Below are positions 6,574 through 9,141 of a DNA stretch of 9,141 nucleotides, piece after piece. Numbering within the stretch: the first letter of the stretch is position 1; each line of letters starts with the position of its first letter. Position numbers and translations under genes: made by a program. The stretch is from Pseudomonadota bacterium. Lineage in GTDB: Bacteria > Myxococcota_A > Polyangia > Fen-1088. The stretch covers positions 1 to 9,141 of the forward strand of contig JADGRD010000102.1 of the NCBI GenBank assembly GCA_017881285.1, read 5' to 3'. Under the pieces are notes generated by a model that was not told the DNA's origin, made no database searches, and saw only the letters and a list, made by a program, of their open reading frames with translations.

Positions 6574-6576
6574 GGG

Positions 6577-8025
6577 TCAGCTTCCGAGCTTCTTGCCAAG
6601 CGCCTCGAGGGCGCGTTCCAGTCGCATTCCGCGCGACGCCTTCACCAGCACCCAGTCCCCAGGTTTCGACCATTCGGCCACCGCAGAGGCGGCAAGCTCC
6701 AGATCCAGGCTCGCCAGCGCGCGGTTGCGCGGCAGCCCCGCCGCCCTCGCCCCATGGGCCAGCCGCGCCGCCAGTTCACCGACCGCGGCCAGCCCCGCAT
6801 AGCCAAGGCGCGCTACTTCCGCGCCGATTGCCTCGTGCGCCGATGCGGCCTCGGGACCGATCTCGAGCATGTCGCCCAGGATGGCGAAGGCGCGGCCGGA
6901 CGCGCCGGCCGAACGCGCCACCGTACGTAGCGCGGCCAACATCGAGGTAGGGTTGGCGTTGTAGCAATCGTCCATCACATGGCGACCCGCGAAGAGAAAG
7001 ACGCGCGAGCGGTGGGGCGGCAGGACCGCGCTTTCGAGTGCCTTGGCGGCCGGCACCAGCGGCAAGGCGAGCGCCTGCACGACCGCCAGGGCCGCGGCCG
7101 CATTGCACGCGTTGTGCTCGCCCGCGAGCGGCAGTCGCAGCACCAGGGGTGTCTCGCCCACGGCCAGCCGGATCACCGATCCATTCGGCCCCGAGGGGAT
7201 GAAGTCGAGCACGCGCACGGCCACGCGCAGGGCCGCTGCTTCTGGCCGGCAGAGCGCGAAACGCAACTTGCGCGCCTCGGGCAGGTGGCTGGCTTCCCGT
7301 TCGAGGCGCGCGTCGCCGGCCGGCAACACGGCCACACCGCGCTCGGCCAGGCCGTGAAAGATTTCACCCTTGGCGCACGCTACCTGGTCGATGGAACCCA
7401 GGCGTTCGAGGTGTGCCCCGGCCACGTTGGTCACCACACCGACGTGGGGCTTGGCTAGGGCGGCGAGGTGCGCGATCTCGCCGCGCGCCCGCATGGCCAT
7501 CTCCAGCACCCAGAAATCTTCCTCCTCGGTCGATTCCAGCACGGTGAGTGGCAGGCCGACGTCGGTGTTGAGATTGCCCTGCGTGCGCAGGACCTGGCCC
7601 GAAACCGAGAGCGCTGCGGCGATGAGCTCCTTGGTCGTGGTCTTGCCGTTGGAGCCGGTGACGCCGACGACGCGGCCGGAAAAACGCGCCCGCACCGCAG
7701 CCGCCAGCTCGCCGAGCGCGCGCCGAGGAGCGGGAACGGCGATCACGGGAACGCCGGCGCAGTCAAGCGGCATGCCCCGCTCACCGGCCACGACCAACGC
7801 GGCGGCGCCCGCCCGGGCCGCCCCTGCGCAGAAATCGAATCCGTCCATGCGCTCGCCGGGCAAGGCGAAGAAGAGGCGGCCGGGCTTCACCTGGCGGCTG
7901 TCGGTCGCCGCACCGATGAAGGTCGCGCCCGCGCGCGGCGGCAAGACGAGCATCGTGCCACCCATCGCGGCGCAGGCCCAGGAGAGCGGTCTCGGCTTGG
8001 GCGTCCGTTCGGCCGCCTGGCTCAT
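6577..8025 (-). CDS. murF: MurF, UDP-MurNAc-tripeptide:D-Ala-D-Ala ligase
   Basis: Cytoplasmic ATP-dependent Mur ligase that adds D-Ala-D-Ala to complete UDP-MurNAc-pentapeptide. The 482 residues are slightly above the typical 450-460; the extra residues are mainly at the N terminus before TDSRQVKPG (41-49). Other motifs are the P-loop GVTGSNGKTTTKE (121-133), NLNTDVGLPLT (151-161), EMAMRARGEI (175-184), NVAGAHLERLGS (200-211), GEHNACNAAAA (302-312), DDCYNANPTSM (352-362), ILGDMLEIG (382-390) and VKASRGMRLE (461-470). The DCYNANP and ILGDMLELG-type motifs identify MurF among Mur ligases. The ATG at 8025 overlaps the murE stop (ATGA), with GAGG 8 nt upstream and also GGGGAG immediately before it. 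An alternative start at residue 21 (ATG) is possible but would lose the overlap. Confidence 0.97.
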   Translation of the reverse strand: MSQAAERTPKPRPLSWACAAMGGTMLVLPPRAGATFIGAATDSRQVKPGRLFFALPGERMDGFDFCAGAARAGAAALVVAGERGMPLDCAGVPVIAVPAPRRALGELAAAVRARFSGRVVGVTGSNGKTTTKELIAAALSVSGQVLRTQGNLNTDVGLPLTVLESTEEEDFWVLEMAMRARGEIAHLAALAKPHVGVVTNVAGAHLERLGSIDQVACAKGEIFHGLAERGVAVLPAGDARLEREASHLPEARKLRFALCRPEAAALRVAVRVLDFIPSGPNGSVIRLAVGETPLVLRLPLAGEHNACNAAAALAVVQALALPLVPAAKALESAVLPPHRSRVFLFAGRHVMDDCYNANPTSMLAALRTVARSAGASGRAFAILGDMLEIGPEAASAHEAIGAEVARLGYAGLAAVGELAARLAHGARAAGLPRNRALASLDLELAASAVAEWSKPGDWVLVKASRGMRLERALEALGKKLGS

Positions 8026-9141
8026 GCTCCCCGCCTCGCCGCGAAAGCCGCGGCCGCGACCTCGCGGTCATCGAAGTGCGTCTTCTGCGTGCCGATGATC
8101 TGATAGTCCTCGTGTCCCTTGCCCGCCAGGAGCACGACGTCCCCCGCGCGCGCCAGGGCCACGGCCCGCGCGATCGCCGCCTTGCGGTCGGGCTCGACGT
8201 GAAAACCCGTCTGCCCCTGCGCGAGCTCGGTGGCCGAGCGTTCGGGCTTCCCCGAGCGGCGTACGCCCTCGAGAATCATGTCGATGATCGACTCGGGCTT
8301 CTCCGTGCGCGGGTTGTCCGAGGTGACGAGCGCGACGTCCGCGCGCCTGGCCGCCGCCTCGCCCATGAGCGGGCGCTTGCCGCGATCGCGGTCTCCGCCG
8401 CAACCGAACACGCAGATGAGGCGGCCCGTGGCCAGCGGCCGCAGGACATCGAGGGCGCGCTCGATCGCGTCGGGCGTGTGCGAATAGTCGACCACGCAGA
8501 GAACGCCGGCGTCGTTGGCCACGGCTTCGAGGCGCCCCGGCACCCCGCCGAGGCGAGCCACGCCCGCCGCGATGGCGCTCGCCGGGATGCCGTGCCCGAG
8601 CGCAATGCCCACCGCGGTCAGGATGTTGGCCACGTTGAAATCCCCGACGAGCGGCGAGGAAATGTCGAGTGGCCCCGCGGGCGTGTCGAGGCGCAAGGCA
8701 ATGCCTTCCGGCTGGAGCCGCCGCTCGCGCACCACCACGTCCGCGCCGCTCTCCTGCCGGCTGAGCGTCAGCACCGGTCCGGACGCCTCCCGCCGCATGG
8801 CCCGTCCGGGCTCGTCGTCGGCGAAGAAGACCGAAACCCCGACCGCCGGCAGCAGCAGCTCGCGAAAGAGGATGCTCTTGGCCGCGAAGTACCGCGCCAT
8901 GGTCCCGTGGTAGTCGAGGTGGTCCTGCGTGACGTTGGTCAGCGCGGCGACGCGAAAACGGCAGCCCGCGAGACGGTCCTGTTCGAGAGCGATGGACGAC
9001 GCCTCCATGATCACGTCGCTCGCCCCGGCCTGCCTCATCTCGGCCAAGTTCTGGTGCAGTTCCAGCGCCCCTGGTGTGGTCAACGACGCCTCCCTGACCT
9101 TGCCGCCCAAGCGGTAGCCGACGGTACCGATGACGCCGGTC
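8022..9141 (-). CDS. murE: MurE, UDP-MurNAc-dipeptide:meso-diaminopimelate ligase (5' partial)
   Basis: Cytoplasmic Mur ligase adding the third residue to UDP-MurNAc-L-Ala-D-Glu. The frame runs off the right edge, so the N-terminal domain and the P-loop (GTNGKTT-type) are outside; about 372 codons are visible, beginning TGVIGTVGYRLGG. The TTG at 9110 is an internal Leu codon, not the start. Motifs include ASLTTPGALELH, NVTQDHLDYHGTM followed by YFAAKSILF with the Lys that is carbamylated in the family, VGDFNVANILTA, DYSHTPDAIE, FGCGGDRDRGKRPLM, DNPR at 8307-8318 and LLAGKGHEDYQ. DNPR is the marker of the meso-DAP-adding enzyme (EC 6.3.2.13) rather than the L-Lys one. Odd: the SSH triplet usual in MurE reads SSI (EASSIALE). 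The stop overlaps the murF start by 4 bp (ATGA), a coupling signature. Upstream genes are expected to be ftsI, ftsL and mraW, not seen. Confidence 0.96.
   Translation of the reverse strand, partial: TGVIGTVGYRLGGKVREASLTTPGALELHQNLAEMRQAGASDVIMEASSIALEQDRLAGCRFRVAALTNVTQDHLDYHGTMARYFAAKSILFRELLLPAVGVSVFFADDEPGRAMRREASGPVLTLSRQESGADVVVRERRLQPEGIALRLDTPAGPLDISSPLVGDFNVANILTAVGIALGHGIPASAIAAGVARLGGVPGRLEAVANDAGVLCVVDYSHTPDAIERALDVLRPLATGRLICVFGCGGDRDRGKRPLMGEAAARRADVALVTSDNPRTEKPESIIDMILEGVRRSGKPERSATELAQGQTGFHVEPDRKAAIARAVALARAGDVVLLAGKGHEDYQIIGTQKTHFDDREVAAAAFAARRGA

Noticed and set aside
5767..6930. 387-codon open frame on the + strand opposite mraY and murF
   Set aside because: Antisense shadow with Asp/Glu/Gln-rich, motif-free product.
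9108..9110. TTG at 9110 as the start of murE
   Set aside because: The upstream codons continue normal MurE sequence (TGVIGTVGYR), so the gene simply runs beyond the window.

Overview
The window is GC-rich and carries two unrelated blocks that converge near position 1,500. The left block, on the + strand, is the 3' part of a gene for an exported-type glycoside hydrolase family 27 enzyme (alpha-galactosidase-like). Its catalytic domain follows a Gly/Thr/Ala-rich linker of at least 100 residues. Such linkers on secreted proteins, together with the high GC and a division cluster of proteobacterial gene order, suggest a myxobacterium-like organism (Myxococcota, perhaps Polyangia). This is inference from style; no phylogenetic marker was searched.

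The right block, on the - strand, is a run of the division and cell wall (dcw) cluster in transcription order murE (cut by the right edge) - murF - mraY - murD - ftsW - murG. Together these genes make UDP-MurNAc-pentapeptide (MurE, MurD, MurF), move it to undecaprenyl phosphate (MraY, lipid I), add GlcNAc (MurG, lipid II) and polymerise the glycan at the septum (FtsW). MurE has the DNPR motif of the meso-diaminopimelate-adding type, so the peptidoglycan should be of the DAP kind usual in Gram-negative bacteria. Most junctions are tight: ATGA overlap (murE/murF), 3-bp gap (murF/mraY), TAATG overlap (mraY/murD), 1-bp gap (ftsW/murG). The cluster stops at murG: murC, murB/ddl, ftsQ, ftsA and ftsZ do not follow, and the next gene is the convergent hydrolase.

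The one loose junction is murD/ftsW, and it is the most interesting part of the window. About 160 bp there form one long imperfect palindrome (3894-4052). The murD stop codon lies in one end of the outer stem and the ftsW Shine-Dalgarno sequence in the other. A 5-bp sequence, GTGAC, occurs at both borders, and removing one copy plus the intervening DNA would restore a 4-bp murD/ftsW overlap like the others in the operon. It looks like a small non-autonomous palindromic insertion (MITE/REP-like) that now serves as the murD-ftsW intercistronic region and could fold over the ftsW ribosome binding site. The same stretch is also spanned exactly by a 54-codon open frame, which I regard as probably non-coding.

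No tRNA, rRNA, CRISPR array, transposase or clear promoter was seen. The murE-murF promoter side lies beyond the right edge.
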